Assembly: GCA_018907035.1 (NCBI GenBank)
Contig: JACCIC010000207.1
Location: forward strand, 386,001-450,000
From: Sycobia sp. Sy_11
Lineage: Eukaryota; Arthropoda; Insecta; Hymenoptera; Epichrysomallidae
Reading direction: 5' to 3'
DNA length: 64,000 nucleotides
Part shown: positions 11,342 to 22,784 of the stretch, piece by piece
Numbering within the stretch: the first letter of the stretch is position 1
Layout: each line of letters begins with the position of its first letter
The notes under the pieces: model-generated
What the model was told of the DNA's origin: nothing
The model's input: the letters and a program-made list of their open reading frames with translations, nothing else
Databases searched by the model: none
Made by a program: the position numbers and the translations under genes

Positions 11342-11654
11342 GTACATATATTTATAATATCAAGATGTTTTAAAATCATGGTTTATTTTTAAGAAATATT
11401 TCAAAGTTTTTAAGCAAGCTATACATTACTGAACTCTTCACCCGCGATCTTCTGTTTTAGTCTTATTATTGCATTGCTCGTAATCGGTCATCACTTGATA
11501 TTACCAAATATCTTTTTAGTGCTATAGAATAATACAAAAAATAATTATTTTTTAGCTTTATATACTTAAGAAAAATACATGTAAGAAAATATTATCTAGA
11601 TGTAGGAAATCTCGTATTAAAACCAAAACGATATATAAATTGTTATAATATAAC
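11110..11654. other. AT-rich stretch with (TA)n, nothing recognised
   Basis: Contains (TA)n at 11306-11339. No coding or RNA signal seen. Confidence 0.6.
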
Positions 11655-12040
11655 TTGTAACGGGCACCAAATATCGGTGCTCGTTTTGGACTAGAGAGAG
11701 ACAGACGGCTTCTTATAGCCGCTGTCGAACTCTAGCTTGAGGTAGGAGAGTGGGGGAAGAAGAAAGTTAAGTTGAACTGTTATCGAGGCGCGATATAGTG
11801 AGACGTTATTCCTCTTTTGGTTACCCAAGTGATAATAAACTACATCTGTTGGTTAAATTGTTTTGTTTTTGCTATCGTTGTTCTGAAGATTTTGGTTTCA
11901 TCACTTATTATTTATTTTTGTTATTGTTCATTCGTGGTTCGAGTATTGTCGACTTGTTCCACAAAGACAAAAAGAATATTTAAAAGATTATTCGAAAATC
12001 AACAACGGAAGATCATCGGGCCCGCAACGTGAGCTACAAC
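11654..12040 (+). mobile_element. Possible solo LTR with degenerate primer site
   Basis: Starts TGTAACGGGCACC. It carries a short inverted repeat GACGGCTTC/TAGCCGCTGTC region, an AATAAA at about 11833 and, at about 12020, GGCCCGCAACGTGAGC, which resembles a tRNA-lysine type primer-binding site (GCCCAACGTGGGGC). No second LTR or internal coding region was recognised, so this call rests on architecture only. Confidence 0.3.
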
Positions 12041-13340
12041 TAATACACTGCAAATAATTAACAGATATTTAGAATTGATCTATTTGTGATATCTTTGATT
12101 ACGCGTTCTCGTGTGTATGTGTGTCGACGACCGTTCGTGCGGGAACTGTCTACACTAATAGAGATTAATTGTGCTTAATTATATTCCGATTGATTTCGAT
12201 ATGAATTTATACGCGATAGCTAATTAATCACAATAAAGAAGCATAATTAAAATAAACGATGAATAAGCGTGTGTGCCTTAGTGATAGATTCGAGCGGGAA
12301 TTTATACTATAAATTAATATACTATAAATAAAAAACTATACATTGTAAAAGAAATCACGAAACTGATTCTTTGATTTTGATTTTTAAATTTTGAATTGAT
12401 TTTGATTTTTAAAGTCAAGAAAATCTTGAATCATGAAGCTATGCACTACTTTTAAAAATTTACGATACTTGAATTTTCATGTTTCTAGAGAATAAAAACG
12501 TATTTCAAGTAATTATTGTTTTAAAGACAGGAATCGAATTCTTCATTCTAAATTAAATTTCTTGAAGTATTGAAGTAGTGAAGTATTACCATTCTTAATC
12601 TAAGGATATATGCACTTAATTTTGTCGGCTTGAATCAAATAACTAAATTTTTTGATTCAAAATCTTCAGTTATCGGTTCAAGAAAATATTTTCCTGAGAT
12701 TAGAAAATATTTATTTAATTTACAATCTCAGCCACCCACTTTCTACAAAATCTGGACTACAATTAATCGAAGAATTAATCGAACAATTAATCGAAAAATT
12801 TTTTTCATGATATTAAATTTGAATATGTTGGTTTAAAGATATATTCTCTCAAAATAAGAAAATGTTTCGTTTCCAATATTTATTTTCTGCTATTTAGAAA
12901 ATATAAGTTTTAGTAACTACTTAGTTGATTCAACTTTATGCAATGACTTTGTTAAAGAAAATATTTACTTGGTACAGAACAATTGCATAAATTTCTTGAA
13001 TCAAGTATTATTTACTTCATATTAGAATTTTTGCAGTGTATAATTTTAATGAATTATTTCAAAAAATCTGTTTCTTAAACTAAGAAAATTTTCATTTAAT
13101 AATAATTATAAAACGTTAATACTATTCTTTTGATAGTATCAGAAAAATTTTGTCTTTGATCACAGATTTGATCAATCTATAATTTGCAATTATAGTTATT
13201 AGATTTTCTGAATTGGATGCATTACTTTTTTGTTTTAATATAATAAACTTCTGTTTCAAAATTTTGTTTTCTTCTGTATGCCAAATCATAATAAAGATAG
13301 TCTGTGACGACAAATTATAAATAAAATTTTTGTTTTTTTA
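12040..13340. other. AT-rich stretch, nothing recognised
   Basis: Low-complexity A/T-rich DNA with many TTGAATC/GATTCAA and AATTAATCG motifs. The only frames are short and without family motifs. Confidence 0.6.
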
Positions 13341-13775
13341 CATTATATTAAGTTCAGAATTGTGACAAGAGACTGCTTTTTAGTTTGAACAAAAGAAATG
13401 ATAGCAAAAAAAGTTCTTTACCAACAACTTCGAAACTATGTATATTAACACATAAAATATATCGTCACTTCTGCATAAAAAGGTAATATCCATCGTTGCC
13501 TTAAAAAATATGCAATTCGCATACCAACATTGTGATCGTATTTAGTGGGGACCACTACTAAAATATTTACGGTATTTAATTTAAAAACAGGTATATACGA
13601 TATATATATATATATATATTGTATGTATGTATATATATATATATATATATAGTATGTATATCATATTGTATTGGCGTATACAGACGGTTGATTACGATAT
13701 CCCGTTACCTCAAGACGATTTCTATAGGCAGTTGTTATATAGTAATATAGATTTTTACATACAAAGTACTTTTTA
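13340..13775 (-). mobile_element. Foldback-like minisatellite element, copy 3 (right end only, inverted)
   Basis: The reverse complement of 13340-13770 matches the right half of copy 1. On minus it reads: a partial 60-bp unit (ACTGCCTATAGAAATCGTC), AACGGGATATCGTAATCAACC, TACGCCAATACAATAT, (TA)n (13600-13655), the outer segment with GTTGGTATGCGAATTGCATA and CAGAAGTGACG, then TTTCGAAGTTGTTGGTAAAG and CTTGTCACAATTCTGAAC. The left arm is missing. Confidence 0.75.
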
Positions 13776-14040
13776 CTTAGATATTATTGCATTGTTTATG
13801 AAATCGGTTAAACTATTATCTTGAGCAAAGCCGAGGAGTTGGATGCTAGTATATATATATATATTTAAATGATATACACAGAAAATTAAAAATTAAAAAT
13901 TTTACTTATGTCAACTGTTTTGAATTAAATTATTAAATATTTTTATCGATCTTACCGACTTTATACAATAATATATTAAACTAAAGATTATAATTTTTTA
14001 TCTAATTTTTTTAGTCATAAGTTTTATTTGAGTTTCTTTC

Positions 14041-14076
14041 GGGGTGATCATAAAAAAGGACAGTCTGACTGTCATT
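14041..14076 (+). mobile_element. Terminal fragment shared with the Penelope-like element at 62.5 kb
   Basis: 36 bp matching 62470-62505 with 4 mismatches. It includes GGACAGTCTGACTGTCATT, a near-palindrome in which GACAGTC is inverted around one T. Upstream homology fades quickly, so this is a very short end fragment. Confidence 0.55.
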
Positions 14077-14149
14077 TTACTTTAATATATTATAGTATAA
14101 AGACTATATAACCGATAAAAATATTTATTAAATTAATTTGATATAAGTC

Positions 14150-14885
14150 AACGAAGGAATATAACTTGTTTTATTTTCTACATTCGTTTGGAATTATTAT
14201 GGAATAAGTTGGTGCTGCATTATTGATGTTGTGGACTCGTCTTATATATGTTAATGGATGAGCTGCTTCAACGACCATTGTTTTGTTGTTGGGATTTCAG
14301 TTATTATGGACTAACAATATTTGGGTTAACCCTGTCCATATGACTCCTACTAGGTGAAGAAAAATTTCGTATATTTAATGTTGTGCGTAACCTCTGACTA
14401 AACCAGTGACAAGTTTTTTGCATATCACTTAAAACTGGATTCTATTACTTTTTTAACCACGTTGTTAGCTAGTTAGTGGCCATATATTTCTCTCGTCACA
14501 TCATTCATTGTTGTGGAATTATCTATTGAGAACATCATTTAGTCTTGTAGTTTGCCCAAATCTTCTTGGGTGTAAATATTATCCATAACGAGGTCTTGAG
14601 GACTAATGTATTTAGGTTTCGCTAGTTGTTTAAGAATAGCTGGACTTCATCCTTTTGTCAGCTAAAAATAATTATATACCATTTCCCATTATTTTAATAT
14701 GCTGCAAGTAGCGAGGGGTTACAGGTTATTCTTGTTCCTATGCTTTTCAGGATATAAGTCATGAACTGAGTCATTTTGCCTCATAAAACTGATAGGTCTA
14801 CGTAACATTTAATGATTTAGTTTATCATGAACTCTAACTGTAGAAAAGAATTAATTAACATTAGCTCTGTAAATATTGGAGAAAG
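14150..14885 (-). pseudogene. Unidentified decayed coding sequence
   Basis: Read on the minus strand, one frame gives long amino-acid stretches broken only by point stops: RPISFMRQNDSVHDLYPEKH near 14800-14740, ILKQLAKPKYISPQDLVMDN near 14640-14575, and TMNDVTREIYGH near 14505-14475. The density of sense codons over about 600 bp suggests a former gene. I do not recognise the family; an old viral integration, an unusual transposon ORF or a host pseudogene are all possible. Confidence 0.35.
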
Positions 14886-15357
14886 TTTACGAGAAGAAAG
14901 GAAAAACCTGTAGAATCTATTCGGTCTATGTATAAGTGTAGTATGAATAATAGAGTGTATGTGTAACCAGTATCCATGAATATACTCGAAAAAAAAAATA
15001 TAAAATGTATACGTACTGTACTAAAAGAAATAAAGAAGACATAATTAGTATAGCAATATATAGAACGGTAAAATATTCTTGAAATAAGAAAAACTGGTTT
15101 TGCGTTTTGTCGGATAAAAATAATTATTTGTACTGATACCCTAAAATACGTACCCAAACAGTACAAAAAAGAAATATTGAACTCATTTACAATTTAACTC
15201 ATTAAACTATCTTTAAGGCGACAGCAAGGTGTGTCGAAAATGAATAATAGAATAAAACTAAAGTATTATTGAAATAACTTAAAGGATGATATACAACGGG
15301 GAATATAACAATATTTGGAATGTCGATTAAAAAAAATTAGTAATATTAATATTAAAG

Positions 15358-15670
15358 CAACCTATGTTTACTGACACACCTGGAGCACTACAAAAAGTAG
15401 CCTTCGATGTCATAGGGCCTTTGAAACTAACTAGACTAGATAATGCATATATCTTGACGATTCAAGATCTCTAATTTCTGTATGAGAGTGCCATTAGCAA
15501 ACACTTTGTTTATTACCATCGCAAATGCTTTTATTAAAAAATCTATCTGCATATTTGTAACCTCAAATACTTTCTGAGTAATCTAATTAACAGAATAACT
15601 AAGTGTTTCAAAATTATATCAAAACGTACTCATTCAATCTTTTCATTGAGAGAGCTTATAACAATTTTGA
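15358..15670 (+). pseudogene. Ty3/Gypsy integrase core fragment
   Basis: The translation reads TDTPGALQKVAFDVIGPL followed by NAYILTIQDL, then ANAFIKKSICIF after a frameshift. This is the first catalytic aspartate region of a retroviral-type integrase core (FDVIGPL) and the following strand. It resembles the class at 42.8-43.3 kb, where this first part is missing. Fragment only, with stops. Confidence 0.7.
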
Positions 15671-16229
15671 ACAGATTCCTTAAAAGTAATATTCGACAAG
15701 GTTCAGTCGGAGTGTACTTATGATTTTTAAAGGTGCAGCGTGAGATTCAGCACATAAAAGGGTGCATGAGATCATGACTGAACCTGTTTTCTGATTTTAT
15801 TTCCAAACATTACAAAAGCCATCCAGTTGAATCTACTTCGTTTTGGTCGAAAGAATCTTTCGTGAGAGGCTAAAATCGTTTCATAAGTTCAATCGATCGT
15901 TTCATAAATTTAATGGATCTTTGTGTGCCATAAATTCTGCATCATGATTTTTGTATATAATATTACGTTTCCGATCAAGCTTAACATACGTTGTTGATTT
16001 TAAATTCATTATTCAGGCTCCTTTCGTAGACGCCTTCAAGTATACTAGATTCATTTGATATTCACAGTCACTACTTCATAGTCAATTACACACGACCTAA
16101 ATGTTTGGTCTTTTGATTGTATATTTACCGGGCATGTTCTCGAAAATTAGACTCTTTTATGAGATTATCGATATACAAGATCTGTTTCAACAGTTCTCAG
16201 ACGTTAAAAAAAGAACAATAAATTATTTT

Positions 16230-16800
16230 TGCAAAATTCATTTATTTGCTTCAAAATAATTCCTGTCCGAATTAGTACACAGTTTACTACGTTCGAACAG
16301 CTTGTCAAATGACTTTTTTATGTCGTTGACTGGAATCATCTTCAAAATGGCGGTCATTACCTTTCGGATATCCTCAGCGTCCCTGTAACTCTTTCCTTTC
16401 ATCCTCAAAAACAATTTACTGAATAAGTAGAAATTAGACTGTGCCATATCAGGTGATTACGGTAAATAATTAACCGTTAGAATGCCGTTATTTATGAAAA
16501 AATCAGTCGCTAATGTTCATCGATCATACGTCACATTATCATGCAACGAAAGACAGTTGCTACTCTTACGATATTCCAGTCAAGCATAGGCAAGCAAATG
16601 CTTCTGAACTTCCATGATCGAAAACAGATGGCGCAACTGGCTGATCTCCTGTTTAAAAGGTTTCGCATCTTCTGAAAAAAACCTTGTACATGTCTGCTGT
16701 CAAAATTTACGCGGCGAAACGATATTGGAGGATACATTTTTTCCATGTGTGCCATTAACACATAATTACGGAACCTAAAGTGCGTCAATAATATAAAAAG
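16230..16800 (-). pseudogene. Mariner-like transposase C-terminal fragment
   Basis: On the minus strand, LHDN (second catalytic aspartate, about 16540), then SPDMAQSNFYLFSK (third aspartate region, 16460-16420) and a 69-codon frame ending NYFEANK with a stop at 16238. These are hallmarks of Tc1/mariner DDE/D transposases. Upstream sequence (16560-16800) is more decayed. No inverted repeats were identified. Confidence 0.7.
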
Positions 16801-16839
16801 ATCAAACCTACCGTTAATAGACCTTTTATAGATCTTCTG

Positions 16840-17829
16840 GATATATTTTTCATATAAGCGTCGAAAGTGACTTTTATTTTACTCGAGATTTGCGTTACTC
16901 AATGGTCAGGTAGATAGTCTAAGTCGTTTTCGTTGATATTGTTTGGGCTCATGTGCCCTGAACTCAAATACTCTTTCATTGTGTCAGAATATTGTGGGTA
17001 TCAAAATTATTGTCGAACCTTCTTTGAAAATTTTTGAACATTTTAAAAGTAATTTCTCTTGAGTGACTTAATCTTTTCATTGTATTTGTAAAGAACAAAG
17101 CAACATCATGTAGGTCTTTTTTGACCTGTTGAACGTATCTTTTAAAATGAACTTGATACTCAGCTTCTTCCAGAAAAAAGTCTATTTATACACTATACCT
17201 TTTATGACCGAAAATTTTTCAACTAAGTTTCATATGTTGAAGCATGCATTTCGACACCTTATAATTGATCAAATTAATGTTCAACTTATTGTAATTACCA
17301 ATTATTTATATATATATATATATATATATACTTATATAATACTTATTATATATAATACTTATTACTTAGGTATTTTGAATAATTCCCTTGGAAATTCTTG
17401 ATCCGAAATAAGATCAAAAAATTAAGTGTTTAAGGCACCAATGAAGACGCCAATGTTGCTTTTGGCCATTGGGAAATTTAATTGAGTAACTAAATAAGTA
17501 GTCATAAAATGTATTTACACAAGTATCGAGTAATATCATTCTATTGATCTTATTGTTTATGAAATCAAAAGTCTCTACACAAACACTTATCGTCAACTAA
17601 AAGGAGAGAGTCGATGAAAGAGCCACCAAACAGTTCTCTTTCCTTAATTTCGTGCCTTAGATTCGATATCATAATCACAGAAACAAATTATCTTTTACCA
17701 CATTTTTGAGAGCCTGCGAATTTACAATTCTTTACTTGATGCTTACGTAAAGAACTAAAGTATAAAAAACACTTTTTACAATTTTGTGACCTTTATTTAC
17801 AATTATGTTTAAAAATTTATCGCATTTAA
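16840..17829. other. Stretch without recognised gene; (TA)n at 17307-17330
   Basis: A 90-codon frame at 17129-17401 ends in microsatellite translation and shows no motif. Confidence 0.5.
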
Positions 17830-17940
17830 TTAGGGAGTAGCTTTCGAAACAAACTTGGCATTTATAGTCTTAGAAGCGAGTACTTGTCGCTTTGATTCAA
17901 TCTTACGTTGTTTAAACCTACCTTTATGCTTTCCTCCCAT
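17830..17940 (-). CDS. Short basic ORF (36 aa) with downstream AATAAA, hypothetical
   Basis: Minus-strand ATG at 17940, stop TAA at 17832-17830. The product is small and rich in lysine and arginine (begins MGGKHKGRFKQRK, ends FVSKATP). An AATAAA signal lies about 35 bp downstream on minus (17797-17792). I recognise no family. It may be a chance ORF, a retroposed 3' end, or a terminal exon. Codon GC is higher than in the flanks. Confidence 0.2.
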   Translation of the reverse strand: MGGKHKGRFKQRKIESKRQVLASKTINAKFVSKATP

Positions 17941-19140
17941 TTTTAAAAGTTTTTATATCTCGTACATTTGTCCTTCTGTAACACGTGCGCTAGTGTCACT
18001 AAACCTCGATAGTTTTCCTTGATCTATTTGGTGGTTTCAAAAATAAAAATTATGGCTCGGTTATTTTGATATAATTTTATGAAATGTATTCTTGATTGTT
18101 CGCCACTCTTCCACTTTTCCACTAAAATTAGGTATGTTAACTTAAAAAACTTTTAATTTTCTACAACGAAACTGGATATTGGACCAATTATTTTTTCCAA
18201 CTGCGTACATTTTTAGATCAGCGTAAATTTTTCTCTTAAGTTATATATTTCTCACATATACATACCTGACGGACATTATCATTTTCCGCTTACAATATAG
18301 TTTTCGCATATTAACAGGCTCGTACAGATTTAATTCGACGATTACTTGGCATACATATATGAAAAATTCCCTAAGCAAACAAGAATTTTTACAAATTTCG
18401 ATAAAACTTAATTAAAATAAACGTACGTTTACTTGATTAATCGTACAATATAACTAGTGCAATTTTCCATATATTGGTTCTAGGTACTAGATATTTTTCT
18501 TATAAAGATTAGAATTTTTGAAGAAGTTCATTATCATAGTTTAAGTCTCCGTGATTATGAATTTTTAGGAAATAGAGCATTGATAGTATGAGCTTTTAGC
18601 ATATTAAGTATTTAAAAACGTCTAAGTAATAATAAACATCTAAATAATAAACACCTGATTATACAGTAAGTTATAGTTTGGGAGGGAAAGAAGCGGTTAG
18701 GTATTACTGCTGCAGAGAACTAGAAACTATATGAGATTAGGGACCGAATGACAGTTGAAATGTTCAATGTAGCTCGAACTAAGCAGATTGAAAATATCAT
18801 TTTTATAGTTTTGGTACTAGTATTTTGTAAACCTTTTTCTTTCATCTATTTTATCAATACGATTTTCTCATATCAGAAGCAGAAAATTTAACAAAGTCCA
18901 CCAAGGCCAAAAAATTACTAATAGGGATAATTTCATGACTACCTTTGACATCAACGAAAGAGCAAGTCTTAAGTGAGAAAATTAAGCTTGATCGTAAATA
19001 TTTATTTATATAATTTATTCAATGCGAATTGTATTTAAATTTATAAAGAATAAAGTTAATCGTAATTTTTGGCTAATTACTACATTAGGTAATGTATAGC
19101 GTGGTGTCTAATATATGGTATGGTAATGCTATGGTGTCCA
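17941..19140. other. AT-rich stretch, nothing recognised
   Basis: No coding, RNA or repeat structure found. Confidence 0.6.
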
Positions 19141-19171
19141 CGCATGGTATATTTAGTAAACGAAGTTAGGT

Positions 19172-19265
19172 TTCAACAACAACAACAACAACACAACAGC
19201 AGCAATAACAACAGCCGCAGCAGCGGCAGCAACAACTAACGGTCTCTCTCTCTCTCTCACTCTCT
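19172..19265. repeat. (CAA/CAG)n and (CT)n microsatellites
   Basis: ACAACAACA and CAGCAGCAA type trinucleotides pass into TCTCTC repeats (19242-19265). A second CT tract is at about 19353-19372. Confidence 0.9.
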
Positions 19266-19699
19266 TTCCTGATTCCGTCAGGGTTTAGTAGTAAATAAAC
19301 TTATAATAAAAAGTAAGTAAAATATATCATAACATGTTCTCTTTTCTCTTTATTCCCTCTCTCTCTCTCTCGCTCTCATCCCATATTATTCTCAAAAGTA
19401 GACGGACTCTTTCTATAAGGGTCCCACATTCTCCTTAGTGAAACAATAATACACTTGTATGAATTTTGTTTATTTTTTTTTTATATATGAGAAACAAATC
19501 AAGTAACTGGCAGTGGAATAGGAATTGTTTCGCTGCTCAATTTAGAGTAAGCAGACGATTCCAAAGTATACGACACTGCCCTTCCAAGTCCTAGAAAAAA
19601 AAGCTAGGATTCGAATTATTTATAAGGAGAAATGAGTGATTTTTTCTCGGCTACTAGGAGAAATGCTAGGCGGCAACTGATATAAAATTGATTGAAGGT

Positions 19700-19885
19700 G
19701 TGGCGAAAGTTGATTCCGATGTCTGAATTAAATTAAATTTTTTTGACGCCAACTTTATTAGACTTAGTAATAACAGAGTAAAATGAAATTGGTATAGAAA
19801 GTCTACATGGTCAGGTAGCTTATTTAATTTTAACTCATACCATGAAATCAGAAATAGGATTAGTACTACTAAAGGCACTACACTG
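19700..19885 (+). pseudogene. Penelope-like element RT C-terminal fragment
   Basis: The translation contains NWYRKSTWSGSLFNFNSYH at about 19787-19845, the same block as YRKPTWSGRFLDFNSRH at 61491 in the Penelope-like copy. It is preceded by FDANFIRLSNNRVK with one stop. This stretch lies after the catalytic palm in Penelope-like reverse transcriptases. Confidence 0.7.
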
Positions 19886-19887
19886 CA

Positions 19888-20073
19888 CTACTCGGTCAAA
19901 ATGAGATAACTCGATGCTCGTGACAAATTTATTTCCACTTTTATGTAAGACACCGTCGATTTTAGCTCATTTTTGATGAATTCACGTACTTTCTCGATGT
20001 TCCTTTCATTTATCGAGATCTTCTCTGCAGTTTTTGAAACGCCGAAACTACATTTTTTGCATGAGATAAACAA
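19888..20073 (-). pseudogene. Possible mariner-like transposase helix-turn-helix fragment
   Basis: A 61-codon minus frame containing SINERNIEKVREFIKNELKS and ending SSYLILTE resembles the N-terminal DNA-binding region of some mariner-like transposases (ENIEKVRELI..., ...ILTEDL). No catalytic part follows. Tentative. Confidence 0.35.
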
Positions 20074-20099
20074 TCACTATCATAATCCTGTTGCTTGTT

Positions 20100-20600
20100 T
20101 TGATAAGTCTCGGTACAAGCTTTGCTGAGTGCAAAAAGAAACTTGATGTTAGCTGTTTATTCAATGCTCATTTTCGGACCAACAAACAAAATACCCTGTC
20201 ATTTGAGGCGCAATAACTTCGCCTTTATTCATTTCAATATCATGACATTTCGGTAGAATGTAAATAGAAGATGTTTTTTTTTGCATGCGCATGGTTACAA
20301 ACATATAGCATCACTGTTTTATCCCATATTGGAAACACGCCTTGCATGATATGTTATGATAGGATTTGATATGATACATGATATGATATATGAAACGGTA
20401 GGGTAGGATAGGATAGCATACGACAGGATAGGATTAGATAGGTTTGAATACGATAATGATACGGTGATGATTTAATTAATATAATATAAAATTATCACAT
20501 TTTGGTGATCTGTTTGTATAATCAATACAGATAAGACGTGTAATAATTTAATTTTGAGTACATGCTTGAAATTAGTTGATGATCAAAATTAGTGATCGAA
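20100..20600. other. Stretch with imperfect GATAT/GATAG repeats, no gene
   Basis: At about 20335-20465, runs of TGATATGATA and GGATAGGATAG type pentamers. The rest is unremarkable. Confidence 0.6.
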
Positions 20601-21100
20601 GATGCCGGCACTAAAATACCAACTGTTTACGTCCACTTTCGTGTATCGGGGTAACGTATCCCTCATCTTTAGTGAATGGAGCATGTATGGGGGATGCGGC
20701 TAAAATACAGCAATGATCTCTCAGGATAGGATCAAACGAGCTTTTGGCCTAACGAGTTTGGCGCACCCGGGAGTTACCGATTACCCGGGAGTGGGAAATT
20801 GGCGCTTACTTCCTAATTACCGCAAATCCGTTAAAGTGATTCAGCGACCACAGACAGTCAAATCTTTGGAACGTTCTGCTTTAATGGGCCGGGGGCTTGG
20901 CTTTATCGCCCGGCCGAGAGAAGGAACTACTCTATAAAAACTCCCCTAATTCTAAACTGTATGGCAGTTGCGATAGGGGATGCATGGTTCCAGGGTAGAA
21001 GAAGGGAGCCGCTACAACTGCCAGTGGAATTTTATACTGCCCGTTTTAATAAATTTTTGTCCACCGAACGGGATACTGCAAAGTGACCTTAGAAGGCGAT

Positions 21101-22077
21101 ATATGACTAATATGATAAAAACAAATAAGAAGAAAGGAGAGGAAGAAAAGGAGAAAGAAGCTAGGGAGATTAGGAAGCCTAACGGAAAGGCCAAAACTGC
21201 AGAGAGGGAGTAAACCAAAGCAACAGCAAGCAAAATACGAGCGGGCAAAAACCCGCTCATCAAGTTGGCCAAAACGGGTGATCCTTAGGAAAACACCCAG
21301 TCAGCCACCAGAGCAAAGTATCCAAAGGAACGGAACAATCAAGAAACAAACAAGAGCCCTCTCAGGGCAAACCAAGCAAAAGGAAAAGGATAAAGAAGAG
21401 GTTGCGCCTAGCAACGTTGAGAGAGCTGCTAATGCTGCAGACTGTGACGATTGCGCAGCAGCACTCCCAAATAAAGAGGCACCCAATAAAACTACCAGAG
21501 ATTGCCTAGAGACGCAGGGCATGCTCCAGACCTCTATGGAACTATAAAAGAGGTCCTAAAAACATCTGAATATCCGGCTCTGAGAATAGAGGGGCTTACA
21601 AGACTCAAAAAGTTAATGGTGGTCATATCGGAGATGGCCGTCAGATGTGCTCGTGCGGAGGCCAAAACGGAGGCTTTGCATGAGCTGGCTCTTCAACAAA
21701 AGGAGACTAAGGGACCATAGACATATGCAACTGTAGTTGCATCAAATAATAGCAGCAATAACTCAGCATAAAGGCAAAACTCTGAAAGCAGACTGGTCGC
21801 TCCAAAAGCCCAGGTTGCTAAAGTCACTATAAGGCCAAAATCAAAGGTGATCTTATTGAAACCTAGGGATGTAGAGAAGATCTCCTCCACAGGAAAGGCA
21901 AAGGAAGTCTTGCAAAAGACTTTCAACCCTAGGTCAGCCAAGGTCCAGATAAAGAATCTGAGGGAGACTAGTAACGGACTCCTAGTGCAAACGGCAACAG
22001 AGGCGGGATGGGAAAAGCTCAAGGCATCCAAAAGCCTGGACAGCCTGTTTAAAATTGAAGCCCCAACAAAGGGAGAG
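21101..22077 (+). pseudogene. LINE copy B ORF1 N-terminal part
   Basis: Lysine/glutamate-rich start (MTNMIKTNKKKGEEEKEK) in a 37-codon frame to TAA 21211, then pieces in other frames (21278-21547, 21502-21720, 21847 on). Parallel sequence in copy C (LSGQSKSK, TRDCLE, WWSYRRWP) confirms homology. The zinc knuckles are removed by the large deletion. Confidence 0.7.
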
Positions 22078-22082
22078 CCGAG

Positions 22083-22722
22083 TTGGATCAGGTCATGGCC
22101 AAGATGAAGCTGGGTAAGGCCCCAGGTCCAGACAGCTTCGACTTGGCCATCATTCGAACAGCACTGCCGACCATCAGGCAGAACCTGATCAACATCTATA
22201 ACTCGTGTTTGAGATTTTAGGTCTTCCCTAATGAGTCGAAGGTTGGTCAAGTTGTCACAATCCGAAAGGGTGAGGACAAAGGACCCTGCGTCGTACAGGC
22301 CCATTTGCCTCTTGCCACTGCTCGGCAAAACCCTTGAGGCTCTAATACTGAACAAACTAAACAGGATCATTGAAACGAGGTTATCTCTCAGATAGTACGG
22401 CTTCAGGAGAGGGCGTTCCACTGAGGACACCATTGTTCAGTTGCGTAAGTCTGTGAGTGAATCTAGTGGAAAATATGTTGTAGCAATCTTTCTGGACATA
22501 AAGGGCGCCTTCGACAATATCCGGTGGCCCACTGTACTAACAGCATTAGAAAGCAAAGCATGCCCCAGGAGTCTCTACAAACTAATAAAAGAGTACCTGA
22601 AGGGCCGTCGAGTCCTCATACGAGATGGCTTTGAGGAAGTACAACTTGAGATCAGTAAAGGATGGCCGCAGGGATGCGTACTGGACCCAACTCTGTGGAA
22701 CCTAGTTCTAGATCCCTTTCTT
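22083..22722 (+). pseudogene. LINE copy B reverse transcriptase fragment
   Basis: The frame at 22441-22722 reads RKSVSESSGKYVVAIFLDIKG... with FLDIKGAFDNIRWPTVL (first catalytic aspartate) and SKGWPQGCVLDPTLWNLVLD. This is a better-preserved version of that block than copies A or C. The YADD block is absent because copy B homology ends first. Confidence 0.85.
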
Positions 22723-22784
22723 CATTTCATCTGGAAGGAGGCGCAATGGGTTTGTACCCATTCCGCCTCCTTCCAGTTGAAATG
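22723..22784 (+). repeat. 29-bp near-perfect inverted repeat (hairpin) at the end of LINE copy B
   Basis: Left arm 22723-22751 (CATTTCATCTGGAAGGAGGC...), 4-base loop TTGT, right arm 22756-22784. The arms pair at 27 of 29 positions. The structure begins exactly where homology to the other LINE copies ends. Function is unknown; it could be the 3' hairpin of another element or a rearrangement footprint. Confidence 0.9.

Larger units (their letters stand above)
20600..22722 (+). mobile_element. R1-clade LINE copy B, internally deleted
   Basis: Includes a GC-richer segment (20600-21100) that may be the 5' untranslated region, ORF1 from about ATG 21101, and RT from 22078. Matching copy A shows that 1,865 bp are missing. 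Copy A bases 169-173 and 2034-2038 are both CCGAG and are fused here at 22078-22082, so the rest of ORF1, the endonuclease and the RT start are gone. An 8-bp deletion near 22268 shifts the RT frame. Identity with copies A and C stops at 22722 at a hairpin. Confidence 0.85.

Noticed and set aside
20335..20465. Possible interstitial telomere (TTAGG)n
   Set aside because: The repeat is GATAG/GATAT with irregular spacing; no consecutive TTAGG or CCTAA units.
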